A stretch of DNA of 64,000 nt from Apoda limacodes (taxonomy: Eukaryota; Arthropoda; Insecta; Lepidoptera; Limacodidae), in NCBI GenBank assembly GCA_946406115.1, contig OX291544.1, forward strand, positions 31,761,521-31,825,520, in the 5' to 3' direction. Below, piece by piece: positions 48,130 through 59,450 of the stretch; the stretch's first letter is position 1, and each line of letters begins with the position of its first letter. The notes under the pieces were generated by a model, which did no database searches, was not told the DNA's origin, and was given only the letters and a program-made list of their open reading frames with translations. The position numbers and the translations under genes were made by a program.

Positions 48130-48915
48130 AATTTTGCCTAATTAATAACTACACTACTCAACCTGTCATCACGAACCTAATAAACAAATTATTTTTAAAT
48201 CAACTTACCCGGACAAACTAAAATTCGTAATAATAAGACCCATTTATAAAAATGGTAGTCACAGCGACATAAATAACTCCGGTTCATTAACCATACATTG
48301 ATAAAATAATTGATAAGTATTTCGGTACGAAATAAATAAATATCTAATAGATAACAATATTATCAATGAACAACAGTAGGTAAGGTTTTCAGAAAAACTG
48401 GACTACTTACCTCTCAACTTTTTAATGAGTTTATTAACAATATAAACAAATACCTTAATGAGAAGTACCATGTTCTTACTTTTTTTATAGACATAGTAAG
48501 GCATTCCATTGATAAAATTATAAAACCATCTTTTCAAAATTAGAACAAAATGGAATACAGGTTCCAATTTTAAAATGGTTTAAAAACTACAACAGTAAAT
48601 CTACTGTGGTCTACACGAAAGTAAAACTAATAAAATAATATAATATGTATGGCAAAAAAAAATAACCGATTAACGTTCAGCCCAAGATTCTATCCTAGCC
48701 CCGATCGAATACTTGATTCATGTTAATGATTTAGAAAACATTATATAAAAAAAATTTACTGACGACACATGCCTGCTGGTGGCTCACAAAATCATGGAGG
48801 AAGCACAAGCTATAATGCAAAAAAAATACAACACCTTATGTAAATGGGCAAGCGACATTGGTCTAGCTATGAATGCAAAAAAAACTAAGCTTAGAGTAGA
48901 CTCACATAATTCTGA
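48130..48915 (+). pseudogene. Degraded LINE reverse transcriptase
   Basis: In several frames one reads RPIYKNG, then an NNIINEQQ...F-like fingers segment and YRHSKAFH (RT motif A, usual D lost). Then come KLEQNGIQVPILKWFKNY, the remains of a PILYLI-like block and ...DDTCLLVAHKIMEEAQAI, with the catalytic DD near 48760. The end is LCKWASDIGLAMNAKKTK. Order and spacing are those of a CR1/Jockey-group RT. Many frameshifts and stops; truncated at both ends. The short open frame at 48779-48961 is its 3' piece. Confidence 0.8.
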
Positions 48916-49309
48916 TATATACGTAATTCCGTTATACTATGTATTATTAACGCTATTATAAAAATATGTGTACATTTCTCTTTGAAAATTTCAGAGTTTG
49001 TAAAAGTTAATATCAAATTTTATCAAATCTAAATAGTTTTAGTGTTATTGAGTCCCTATTTTAATAAATGCCTTTGGAGGAGCAGTGAAAAAATAATGTT
49101 TTTCACTTATGCAATTCAAAGTGGTACACTGGAATTAAATGAGGTAATTTAATCATTTACGTATTTAATACTATAATAGCTTGATATTTTAGTCTTATAT
49201 TTGAAATTCTTAGCTTGGTGTATGGTGTAAGTAAAATGTGTATCTATGATTAATCAAGTAACGAACTTGTTTTTTTTTGTCACGGAATTAAGTGAGAAAC
49301 TTTTTTTTT
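48916..49309. other. Intergenic DNA, no gene seen
   Basis: AT-rich, no exon recognised. Confidence 0.5.
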
Positions 49310-50495
49310 TTTTTGGACACTGGCAGAAAATACAAGTAAAAATCGCAAAAACCGGCAAATACAATGAGGCAACGCTAAAGTCTGCAATTAAGGGTGTACT
49401 GCAATCAAATACGACTATACAGGGCATCTAAAGAATTCGGTGTTCCATGGTTTCCACTTAGGGACAATGTTCAGAGGGTACAAAAGGAACAAGAAGCAGC
49501 GGTAATGATGCTATTGAAATTAGAATGAAAAAAATAAGAAGGCCTTTTTTTGTCAATTGATTTGGAACGCCTTGTTAATTATATAGTACAAATGCAAGAA
49601 TAAGGTTTTGGTTTATCTGTGACATAGACGAATTGCTTTATCCTTAGCGCAAGCCGCTAAAATGAAACACAATGAGGGACTTTCCGACGGGTGAAATATA
49701 AAAAAAAATAGTTTAAAAAGCTTAAATAGCTGGCGTTGAACCAACAAGGAGCATTTTCTTTTCTGAAACTTAGTGACTTGGCTGTGTTTCAAAACCAAAC
49801 TAGGGCCTATGCAGTATAAATAATTATGTGGCTTTGTCATATGGTATTTTCCCGCATTTTAAGTAAAAAGGTACGTACCTCTAGACATTTTTTCCCTGTA
49901 ACTTTCGCACTGCGCTTCCGTAGCTCTTGTTTCAGGTCTGCTACAGACCATTATCCGTAATTCTTACTCATCATCAAATAACAAAGTAACAACAAAATAA
50001 CGAATTAGAGGCACAGAGGTAAACTTTATATCAAAGAGTACCCAAGCAAAGAAAAGAATCACAACGTTTCACCGAGGAGAAATATACCATATGTTTAAAA
50101 AAAAATGCGCCTTGTCGAGTCAACGCTATATTTTAGAACTAATTTTTTTTTAATTCGTCTTGGAAAACCTCTCATTTCAAAGTAAGAAATGGATTTACAG
50201 GTTGGAACTGGTGAGTAAGTTTCAAAAACCGCTATGGTATGTCTCTGCGTACTCCAGAAAACCTTTCTGCAAAGCGGGCAATATGTTCGAACCCAACAGT
50301 CCTTGCAGACTTCTATAATAAGTTGGAAGAGACTCTAGTAAACCATGATTTAATGAACGCTTTACAAAGAATTTGGAACTGTGAAGAAACGGGACAAATC
50401 AGACAAGATAGTTACCAAAATTGGAACAAAGTATGTATACAATAGAACATATTCTAAAAAGGGTACGACAAGCACATTTCTAGCCTGTATTAGCT
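49310..50495 (+). pseudogene. Pogo-like transposase fragment (N-terminal HTH half)
   Basis: Across frames one reads KYNEATLKSAIKGVLQSN, then ASKEFGVPWFPLRDNV, which together form a psq-type helix-turn-helix. A weak CENP-B-type HTH follows, with HRRIALSLAQAAKMKHNEG near 49620. Then ISLRTPENLSAKRA-like and NALQRIWNCEETG (the first catalytic region, with E in place of the usual D) near 50250-50395. DKIVTKIGTKYVYN-like sequence lies to about 50495. It stops before the second catalytic Asp, so the DDE domain is mostly missing. A different subfamily from the pogo-like element at 54134. Confidence 0.7.
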
Positions 50496-51489
50496 TCTGA
50501 GTGTTTTAAAATAGACCAAGAAGAGAAGAAACCGAAAGAAAGAGACCAACCCTATTATGACGCATACTCATCTCACCTATGACGCGTAGCGCAGTTCACG
50601 TGGACTTCGATAAATTAACCAATGCTAGACTAATTACCGCTCTTACATCTTATTTGATTGGCAATTCGCAAGGCGTGTGCCCCCCGCGCCCCGCGGGCTG
50701 CGGTCAAAACATATCAAAAAAATCAGTTTCCTCTAAGACGTCACCGGTACGATGCTCGGTGCATTGCTGTTTACGATCCTTGTCGCGCGAAAGTATGGCG
50801 TCTCGAAATTACGCGTACTGTAACATGGAGTACCTTGATATGGTGCAATTAGGTCCCGGGATCTAGGTACAAAGCGTTTACGACGGTCCTAAGCCCGTAA
50901 AAGTATAAAGGAAAATGTGCAATCATTGAATTTCTTCAAACGAACAAATTGACACCAGCTGAGCTAGTCAATCACCTGTACGACGTAGGCATACGTAGGT
51001 AAGTAGGAAGTAGGTAGCTAACTAGTGGCGCTACTACTGTTTTCACGCACTTTGCGGATATTACAGTACCTATCACTTCGTATCGTTTTTATTTTAGGAG
51101 ATATAACCCAGATTAAGTTGTTGATGGATAGAACTTTGTAAAGTGAATCACCCATCCACGGCATTAAATTTAACGGTGTATAAATGACATACCTAATTTT
51201 GATATAGGATTATTAGAGTAATGTGTATATTGGACTTAAAGTGATAGTCGCGGTAAGGCTTTACCATAACTGAACCGCTTCATCAAAACGGAGGGTTGTA
51301 GATCCCGCTGCTGATACCAGCGCCTCTAGCGGTGACTCTCAGAACTACTTGAAATACGTCAAAGATTAAAAGAATAAAGAGGGAACACTGTTGATTTCGT
51401 AAATACTGCCGAATGTTTTTTTTTATAACTGATGCAATGTTGATGCAGATGCAGTTTATTTGTACCTATTTACTGAACTTTGTTTTCTA
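50496..51489. other. Intergenic DNA with a CpG-rich patch
   Basis: The stretch 50580-50870 is GC- and CpG-rich (GTGCCCCCCGCGCCCCGCGG) and carries a 95-codon open frame with no recognisable features. It may be a promoter-type patch or a repeat fragment; unassigned. Confidence 0.35.
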
Positions 51490-51625
51490 GTTGACCGAGC
51501 TAGCGAAGCGTTTCAGTTTCGAGATTGGCCAAAAAATGCTATTGTCCGTCTGTCTGTCTGTCTGTTCTAGCCTACAGGTCGCATTTGTCAACCGATTTTG
51601 ACGAAATTTGGCATACATTATTAAA
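51490..51625 (+). repeat. Short interspersed repeat fragment with (CTGT)n
   Basis: Runs GACCGAGCTAGCGAAGCGTT, GTCCGTCTGTCTGTCTGTCTG, then CAACCGATTTTGACGAAATTTGG. This is the style of the family 'A' repeats but a different subfamily. Confidence 0.5.
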
Positions 51626-51789
51626 AAAATTTAGTAGATTAGGATTTTTGATTAGGGGGAAAATGGGGGAAAAAGAGAAAAGTTTTCTGTAGCGTTATTT
51701 ATTGACGGATTTCAATCAAATTTGAGAAGCACACTTAGGACTTTATTCTACACAAAAAAAATATGCCACAAATAAGTATTTATATTTAA

Positions 51790-51895
51790 CCAACGTAGCA
51801 AACAAGCTGTTAAGCGGTTACCGTAGCCTGTGGACGCTTGCAATACTAGGAGCATTACTCACGCGTTGTCAACCCTCTAAAAATATATCACCCCT
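51790..51895 (-). repeat. LINE 3' tail fragment, family 'T', inverted and old
   Basis: Diverged inverted tail block: GTAGCAAACAAGCTGTTAAG, GGTTACCGTAGCCTGTGGAC and GCATTACTCACGCGTTGTCA. Confidence 0.6.
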
Positions 51896-53930
51896 TCTGC
51901 AAAAAAAAACTCTCGCAAGGTGTATAGGTCACAGAGCCACTACTTTCATTCTTTATACATGATCTTTATCCGTGATTATTATGTAGGTATATAGTTTTTT
52001 TTAGTACCTATATGTTTTATTATTCTATATATACTTAAATAGTAAATCAGATCGCTCGATCGGTTGCAGCAGGCCTTGATAACGCCAGACTTTAAATTTT
52101 TACCTTTTTAGGGTTCCGTAGTCCATATTAGTAACGCCACCTATCCATACTTTGAAACATAATATATTCTAAATAGACTTCACTACTACTATAATAAAGG
52201 ACTAATAAAGACGTGATAAATTCCAGTTTATATTGACTATATTGTGCCCGTGTGCTTGAGAAGCACGCCATCTTCCACGTCATCGTAAGGAGCGCACTTT
52301 CGTGAACCACGTAAGAAGCCAACACCAGGTAGGCGAGCTCATTCTATCCCGTATTTCTAAGTACCGTATCTAAAGGCTCTTATATTGTTCTCATATTTGA
52401 TTCAAATCATACCAGCTATCCTTATACAGTCCACTTATTCACATTCGCAGTAACACATATTATTTATCTATCGGTAAATAATTTCGCCATGTTAATCAAC
52501 AGGGGACCAAACTGAAATTTTTATAGCATATATTTTTACTCTTTTAGAATATATCGAAGAAGTTAAGTTCTTCGTAAGAACCTATGGTATGTTTTGAATA
52601 CAATTCTATAAAATTAATCTTTTTGTGATTTTTTTGGCAAATTTTCCCCTCAAAAAAGTCTTCTGGTTTCGTACATGTAAGAATTTTGAACTAAAATGAA
52701 AAAATCAGACTCCTTGTACCTGACACCTAAGAAGTACTCTCCTATTTACATCTTTCGCAAATATGATTTTCAGAGGACCTTAAAACGTCTGTACAGGCTA
52801 TAGGCTTCGTGATTTCAATCTTGTCAGTTTGTGCTTTATACCCAATCCTCTTCATTGATTTATAGACAAAAAACGCAAATGATTTGATTTGATATCTTGT
52901 CTTCCGTAGTCTCGCTACTATTAATTTCAAAGAGTTAACTTTTAACTTATAACCGTACTCTGCCTCTATGGCAGTCGCGCGATTATGTTTTACATGGCAC
53001 CTTATATCTAGCGTTAGAAGGTGGCGTACGGCGCTAGGGGATTTTCCGACATAGTCGTTAAAAATGTAAAAGAATTGATTAGGGTTATTTAAAAATGTAT
53101 AGGTGTCAATGTTGTGCTCTTAAAAAATCTTCCCCATTTTTTTAAATCAAAAATGTACATTAGCTACCTCAAAATTGAGTGCCTCAATGTATTCTAGTAT
53201 CCATGCATTTTTAAACATATGATTTGTACATACAAATAATCTGATTAAAAAACCAAGTACGAGTAGGTCTCACGTATTTTACACGGAAGGTTGCTTACTC
53301 ATAGGAACCCGTGATTAAAGATTAAGGATAAACACCGCGAGCGACACGTAACGATTTACCCGGGTAGCGACGGCGCTTCACGTCAGACCGTCACCAACGC
53401 GGCTCGCCGTGGATATCACTCGTCTCACGCCACTTTTTTTAATTACTTAAAACTATTCAATTTCAAAACTTTATTTTGATTTTAAAATTTAGATAGTTAT
53501 TTATCAGTTTGGTTTATCGATTTTTTAGTTTCAACTAGACATTTTTTTGACGTGACAACGTCTTATAAATTGGTTTGCCGGGTGACACTTCAAGAAACTG
53601 CGTTATGCTCCGCTCACGTTATGCGCTCACAATGAGAGCGAGTGAGAGGCACGCGCCCGCCTAAGAGCGAGAGAGACAGACATAAAATCATTGTCACGTA
53701 AAACTTTCGCCCGTATACCGACTTTACAGGCAACCAGTTTTTTTTACTTTACAGACACTTGGGAAACGGTTATTCTTTAAATGTTTGAACACACTTTAAA
53801 TGCCCTATTTAAGACCCTTAATGACATTCCACATAATTGTTTAAATAAGTGTCTAAAATATTAACAAAATACCATTATCTTAATTTTAATACAAAATCAT
53901 AGTGGATGTTTACATGACACTTTTATATAA
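51896..53930. other. Intergenic DNA, no gene seen
   Basis: GC-richer patches at 53335-53425 and 53620-53720 (AGAGCGAGTGAGAGGCACGC) look like dispersed-repeat pieces rather than exons. The segment 52975-53060 (GGCGTACGGCGCTAGGGGAT) has a relative near 58575-58620. Confidence 0.45.
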
Positions 53931-54133
53931 AACTAGCTTCTGCCAGCGGCTTCGCCCGCGCTGAATTTCGTTATCGGCGTAGGTTCTTACGGCAGCTTCT
54001 TAATTATAGAAAAAAAAAACAAACTATCAAATATTTCCTCCTTAATGGCATAATACATTAGTGTCTGTGAAACCATCGAAATACCCAACCCAATCTGTCA
54101 AGCCGTTTAGAAGTTATGTGAAAAAAATAAGTA
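53931..54133 (+). repeat. Short interspersed repeat, family 'A'-related, left flank of the pogo element
   Basis: AACTAGCTTCTGCCAGCGG, CTTCGCCCGCGCTGAATTTC, GTTATCGGCG ... CTGTCAAGCCGTTTAGAAG. It runs up to the terminal repeat of the pogo-like element and lacks its usual ATAATATTAGTAT end. Confidence 0.6.
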
Positions 54134-54286
54134 GGGTAGACTGGGTACGAATGAAACGGGTCGTAGTTGAAACAACTTAAATTTCTCTGAAACCATTATA
54201 CCTACCGGTGTGATGCGACGTTTGTACCTACGTCGGCCATGTTCGATCATGTGGCCGAGCAACGTAGACGCGCACAGGACGCTTTG

Positions 54287-54332
54287 ACTAAACACAAGAT
54301 ATCAATTTTCATATTGATATCTTGTGTTTAGT
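54287..54332. repeat. 20-bp perfect palindrome in the pogo 5' region
   Basis: The arms ACTAAACACAAGATATCAAT and ATTGATATCTTGTGTTTAGT are exact reverse complements around a 6-base loop (TTTCAT). Confidence 0.85.
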
Positions 54333-54829
54333 GTTTTTTTTTTACCTTAGTGTATTGTTTAATTATCTAGGCGTTTTTTATTTCCGTTAATAAACGCAGA
54401 AGTCTGATTTAAGACAAGATATTGACCTTGAAATGAAAAATGTGACATGAGTACGTTTGGAACAATTTGCCTGTGGGCGATTAAAACGTTGCAATCGTCC
54501 TGGTGTTTCAACTAATACCTAAGGTTTTTTTTTAACGAAATAGAAAATAAGAATATTGCGAGTAACCGAGTTTGTATGTCAAAAAAAGTAAAGTTAAAAG
54601 TTGTTAATATTGATAGGCATAAGGTGTAAGATTTTTTTGTATGTAAATTAAATATATTTGTATCCGTTGTCTGGTATCCATAATAAAAGCTTTCCTTAGT
54701 TTGATATCAGATGATATATTATTCAAATAATATATAAATATTTCAATGCATATATTTAGACGGATATTGTATTACATTGATAGCTAGCTATCTCTAGTAC
54801 ATACAAACTTATGTATCTTTCGTTTTCAG

Positions 54830-57383
54830 ATTCCTAGAAAACGAAAGCACATCACCGAACGAAGTTCAAAAAACTTGTTTTCATATCAGCAAGCATTTAA
54901 AGAAGTGTTTTCAGGGAGATCGCTAAGAAAGGCTGCAGAAATGTTTAACTTAGACCACGTCTCATTGGCAAGATATAAGAAAAAGAGAGAAAGTGCTACT
55001 AAAAATGTGCCTATTGATTCCATAACTATGGGCTAAAAAAGTATTTACATGTGCTCAAGAAAACGAGATTGTACAGTATGCAATCAAGTCAGCTGATATA
55101 TATTTTGGGCTAACTACTAAATATTTGAGAAAACTTGCCTATGATTTGACTGTACGGTACAACCTACCAAAACCAGCATCATGGGACAAAAATGAGGTTG
55201 CTGGAGTAGAATGGTTCAGAAATTTTTTGGACCGCCATCCTGAACTATCCGTCAGGTGCGCTCAAGCTACAAGCTTACCTAGAGCAACAAGTTTTAATAA
55301 AAGTAATGTTAATGTGTTTTTCGATTTGAAGTCAAAGATATCTACAATGTAGATGAAACTGGAATAACGACGGTACAAAAACCAAAAAGAATTATTGCCA
55401 GAAAAGGAAGTCGACAAGTTGGTGCATTCACATCGGCTGAACGTGGAACTCTGGTTTCAATCACTGTAGCAGGTAACGCGATTGGCAATGTACTTCCACC
55501 GATGTTTACGTTTCCACGAACCCGACACCAAAATCATTTTTTAAAGGATGGTCCTATCGGCAGCATCGGTACCGCAAATAAGTCTGGCTGGATGCAAGAA
55601 GAAGATTTCCTCGTCTTTCTACGACATTTTCAGAACCATACAAATTGCTCTTTAGAACACAAATGGCTACTTCTACTGGATAATCATTCCTCACATGTGT
55701 CCATTAAGTGCATTGACTATGGCGGTGCCAATGGCATTGTCAGGCTTTGTTATCCTAAACACTGCAGTCATAAGTTACAGCCGTTAGACCGTTCTGTATA
55801 CGGACCATTTAAATACGCAGTAGATACGACATGCGATGATTGGATGATGACAAATCCAGGTAAAGCGATGACAATTTATGACATTCCAAGCATAGTTAAA
55901 ATTGCACTACCCCGGGCTATGACTTTAACTAATATTCAAGCTGGATTCAGGAACTCTGGAATTTATCCATATAATAGACAAATATTCAGTGACTTGGATT
56001 TTTCACCCTCATATGTCACGGATAGACCAAATCCCCGTACCCTTCAGAGTGGCGATAATAATTTCTCGGTATTTCAAGATTCAGACCTTCAAAGGCCAGT
56101 TCTCTTGTCGAAACGGAGCTTCAAATTCTGTCTTTACAGGCAAGTTCCTCTGCTGTGACTGTGTCAGAAATCCACCAAGATCTCACAAGATCAATGATTC
56201 CGCAGCCCAACACCGCTGAAGAACTTGAAGCCAGTGCTCCAACTTCTCTGAGGCGTTCACTGACCTCACAGCTAAGTACCTATAGTGCAGCTGTGTCAGA
56301 AATTCAGTTCGATCTCTCAAGACCAATGACTCCACAGCCGGAATCCGCATCAGGACTTAAAGCCGTTGATCCATTTACTCTGAGGCGCTCAACGACACCT
56401 GGCCAGCCTGGTACCTCTACCGCATATTGTGTCCGAAATTCAGACTGATCATACAAGGCCCACGACTCTACAGTCTACACCCGCTATAGAGTTTGAAGTT
56501 GCTACTCCACCTTATTTGAGGCGCTCAGTAAGACCACAGCCAAGTTATTCTGCCGAACCAGAGCCGGAAACACGGTCTGCAAAAAAAACCTGTCGCATTG
56601 CAATTAAATTCAACTGCATCTGCTTTTTCTTCAAAAATATCCTCCGTTTCTATACACACAAGTTTTACTGTAGAACCTTAAACAAGTATTTTTTTGCCAG
56701 AAAACGTAAGGCCATTCCGTAAATTGCCACCAAGGAAAACTGCAAAAAACACAACAAAAAGAAAATCTACTATTTATACCAACACTCCAGAAAAAGAAAA
56801 CATCAGACTGCAAACAGACGCAAGGGAAAGAAAAAAAAAATGCTAGCAAAGTAAAGACTAACCTGAAGAATATAGAGGAAAAGAAAAAGAAGACTAACAA
56901 AAGAAACACAAATACTAAAAAGAAACCATCTCAAAGGACTCTAAAAGAATTTTTCCAGCTCAGAAGGTAAGCAGACATTGTGTTATGATGAAGGCGATGA
57001 CGACTCGGTGTATGACGTATTCGAAGATATGGATTTTATCATGATTTTATGGATTTGATTCATCAAGTTGTCAATCTGACACTGATGGTGGATCATCATT
57101 ACCACAGACAGAAGATTGAGTGGTAATAAATTTAGTTTCTATGAAAAATCTTGTACACCGTTATGTAGATCAAATCAAGTCTATAACTGAGCACGGCTAT
57201 GTGGTACGTTTTCTCAAAAAACTAGATAACCATAGATGTAAATGGCCGGCTAAAGATGACATTTCGGAAATTTCTCAGTACCAAATAGTGAAAATTATCG
57301 ACCCACCTATTACAGAATGTAATAATAAACGAGTAATTGTATTTGAATTCAAAAAGTCCTTGCGAAAGTTCAAAATAGAATAG
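54830..57383 (+). pseudogene. Pogo-like transposase, broken
   Basis: The reading begins ATT CCT AGA AAA (IPRKRK), probably a lost ATG, next to a TTTTCAG. An HTH follows (RSLRKAAEMFNLDHVSLARY, about 54915-54975). A frameshift lies near 55035, then a CENP-B-type segment (WFRNFLDRHPELSVRCAQAT, about 55210-55272) and a second frameshift near 55328. The DDE domain has YNVDETG (Asp at 55352), LLLDNHSSH (Asp at 55679) and LQPLDRSVYGPF (Asp at 55787), 35 residues between the last two; all three catalytic Asp remain. The tail has three tandem copies of a 45-aa repeat (56156-56560), a Lys-rich stretch (about 56700-56950), an acidic stretch (about 56980-57050), and a final module with VDQI...GYVVRFLKKL...WPAKDD (57120-57383) that recurs at the C-terminus of insect pogo-like proteins. 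Not functional as it stands. Confidence 0.85.
56156..56560 (+). repeat. Three tandem 135-bp coding repeats in the transposase tail
   Basis: Each unit translates to VSEIxxDxxRxxxxQ ... LRRSxxxQ; the third unit is in another frame because of an indel near 56428. Units start near 56158, 56293 and 56428. Confidence 0.8.
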
Positions 57384-58264
57384 TTTTTCTTAAATTGAAG
57401 ATTTTCTTAAATGAAAATGCACGTTTGCTGTTACATTTTGTGATAAATAGGTGGGTCAATTACCTTTACTATTCGATAGATATTTTAAATATATTTGAAT
57501 GCTTTTTAGGTTCTAAACTTAAATGATAATATAAACTAATATAAACTTGAATAATGAATCTTTAAGACTGAATATAGGCAGATAGTTACTGCAGTATTAA
57601 GTATTTTTTTTTAAATGTTTTAGGTTTTTTTTTTTGTTATTCTAAGACTTTACAGTAGATATAAATCCCTACATATTATTTTTGACTAGTTGTAGAAAAA
57701 ATATAAAAAACCAATAAGTGCCTTAACTTAATCATGATTGAAATATTGTTATGATTGAAACATGGTTGTTTGTATGAGACATGATAATCCCTTTTTTCTT
57801 CGGTGTTTACCATATTAGTTTAGTGATACATTAAATCTATTAAAATTTTGTGATACGTTAATTATTTGTACAATTTTGATCTCTTAATGACTGCTTAAAT
57901 AAGGTATTTTGAGTTTTCTATGTCTAAGATATTGTTTTGCTGATAATTTTTTAAATTTTTATCATTATGTAACCAACTTTTTAATGGTTTAAACCTAATA
58001 AAAATATTAATGTTGTCAAAGATATTAAAAGTGTTTCAATTAACCCTACGTATTGTTTCAATTCAAGTCAATTGAACCACATTTCCCAGTCCTCTTTATA
58101 AGGTTGTAGTTTCCTAAGTGTTGGAGATACAGCTATAGAATAAATTTAATTTAAAAGCCAGATTAGGATACTTGGTACTATGAAAACATTTGGCCTGTAA
58201 GAATTAAAGAGGCTTCACTACAAAATGTTAAAGTAAAATTGTTTCAATTGTCCCCGGTCTACCG

Positions 58265-58437
58265 GAAGGACAATTCTTACTACCCGTTTCTCGCGGTAAA
58301 AAGTAGCCTATGTTCATCAGGGATAATGTCGGCTTCTAATGGTAAAAGAATTTTTCAAATCGGTCCAGTAGTTTCGGAGCCTATTCAATACAAACATACT
58401 TACACAAAAATTTTCCTCTTTATAATATTAGTATAGA
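58265..58437 (+). repeat. Short interspersed repeat, right flank of the pogo element
   Basis: CTCGCGGTAAAAAGTAGCCT, TCAGGGATAATGTCGGCTTC, TTTTTCAAATCGGTCCAGTA and the terminal TTATAATATTAGTATAGATT. This is a well-known lepidopteran-style repeat end. The open frame here (58239-58436) is not a gene. Confidence 0.7.
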
Positions 58438-59450
58438 TTTCATCAAAGTCGATCTTAGGACGGTGGGATTATAAAACTGTTACATACGCAGTATGGACGA
58501 GAGACGGACGGACGGACATGACAAAACTATAATATAAACGCGGGAATATTTTTGCCTCTACAGGGACACTTATATCCGGCGCTAGTCCGGCGCTAGGGGA
58601 CTTTATCATATTCGTTTTTAAGGGGTACTGTACCTCAAAAGGAAACTATTCTCGAGAGTTTTTACGAAAACTCTAAACTCAGATACCCACTGCGATTTTT
58701 TTTTTGCAGAAGCAGTTATTAAAAATACAATTCTGTTCAAATCAAAATATTAACGAGGCTCTAAGGTATCAATTGTTTATTTTTGTTAACGTATTAGACT
58801 ATCAGGGTTTATTTAGCCCCTTCCGGGCAAAATATGTTTTCAAACTGATTTTACTGTGTCTTTAATGTATATGATGTGCTTATAATAACAGCGAAAGACT
58901 GATCTGTGAAAATAAAAATATTCACATTTTTTTCAAATTTCTTTTTATCACGCAATACGTTGAGTTTACCCTATGCACATACACTCAACGCATTTAAAAT
59001 AGTTTTACCAAGCCCGCCATTGTGAGCCATGATCATCTGTCTTTATTTATATACCAAATTCAATGTACGTAATTGTAAACATTCAGAATTTGTAAATGAG
59101 CATTTATACTAAGGGCTATATGTATATAGGTATATCGATAATAAATTCAATTGAAAACCACATATGTAATGTAACAAAATTAGAGCTGTAGGTATTAACC
59201 AAAATATCTAATCTAAAGTACAAATTACCATATTGCATAAATTTTTTTTTCAAATACAATATTTTTACACTTTTGTGCTTTTTATTTTTGTTATATCAAT
59301 AAATAAATTTTGGTTTTATTTATTGATATACTATAACACATATTGCATAAATAGAACCCTATACATTTCGCTAGCCAACTCCGTAATTTTGTCTCTGTCT
59401 GAAGAAAATTAAATTTATACAATAAAAATAAGTAAAACGTAAACGGCTAT
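58438..59450. other. Intergenic DNA, no gene seen
   Basis: Contains a GACGGACGGACATGAC repeat piece (58500) and an AT-rich hairpin (59292-59330, arms TATATCAATAAATAAA / TTTATTTATTGATATA). No exon recognised. Confidence 0.5.

Larger units (their letters stand above)
54134..58264 (+). mobile_element. Pogo-like DNA transposon, about 4.1 kb, with terminal inverted repeats
   Basis: The left end GGTAGACTGGGTACGAATGA (from 54135) and the inverted right end GGTAGACCGGGGACAATTGA (ending at 58263) match at 19 of 23 positions, both continuing into GAAAC. TA precedes the left end (54132-54133), as expected for a Tc1/mariner-group target, but no TA is intact at the right. The interior holds a broken transposase gene. 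Several GTTTCAAYT-type motifs lie near both ends (for example 54153, 54163, 54506, 58034, 58053, 58241), which could be subterminal transposase-binding sites. Confidence 0.75.

Noticed and set aside
50579..50866. 95-aa open frame in the CpG-rich patch
   Set aside because: No domain, no splice or promoter context; residue content reflects base composition.
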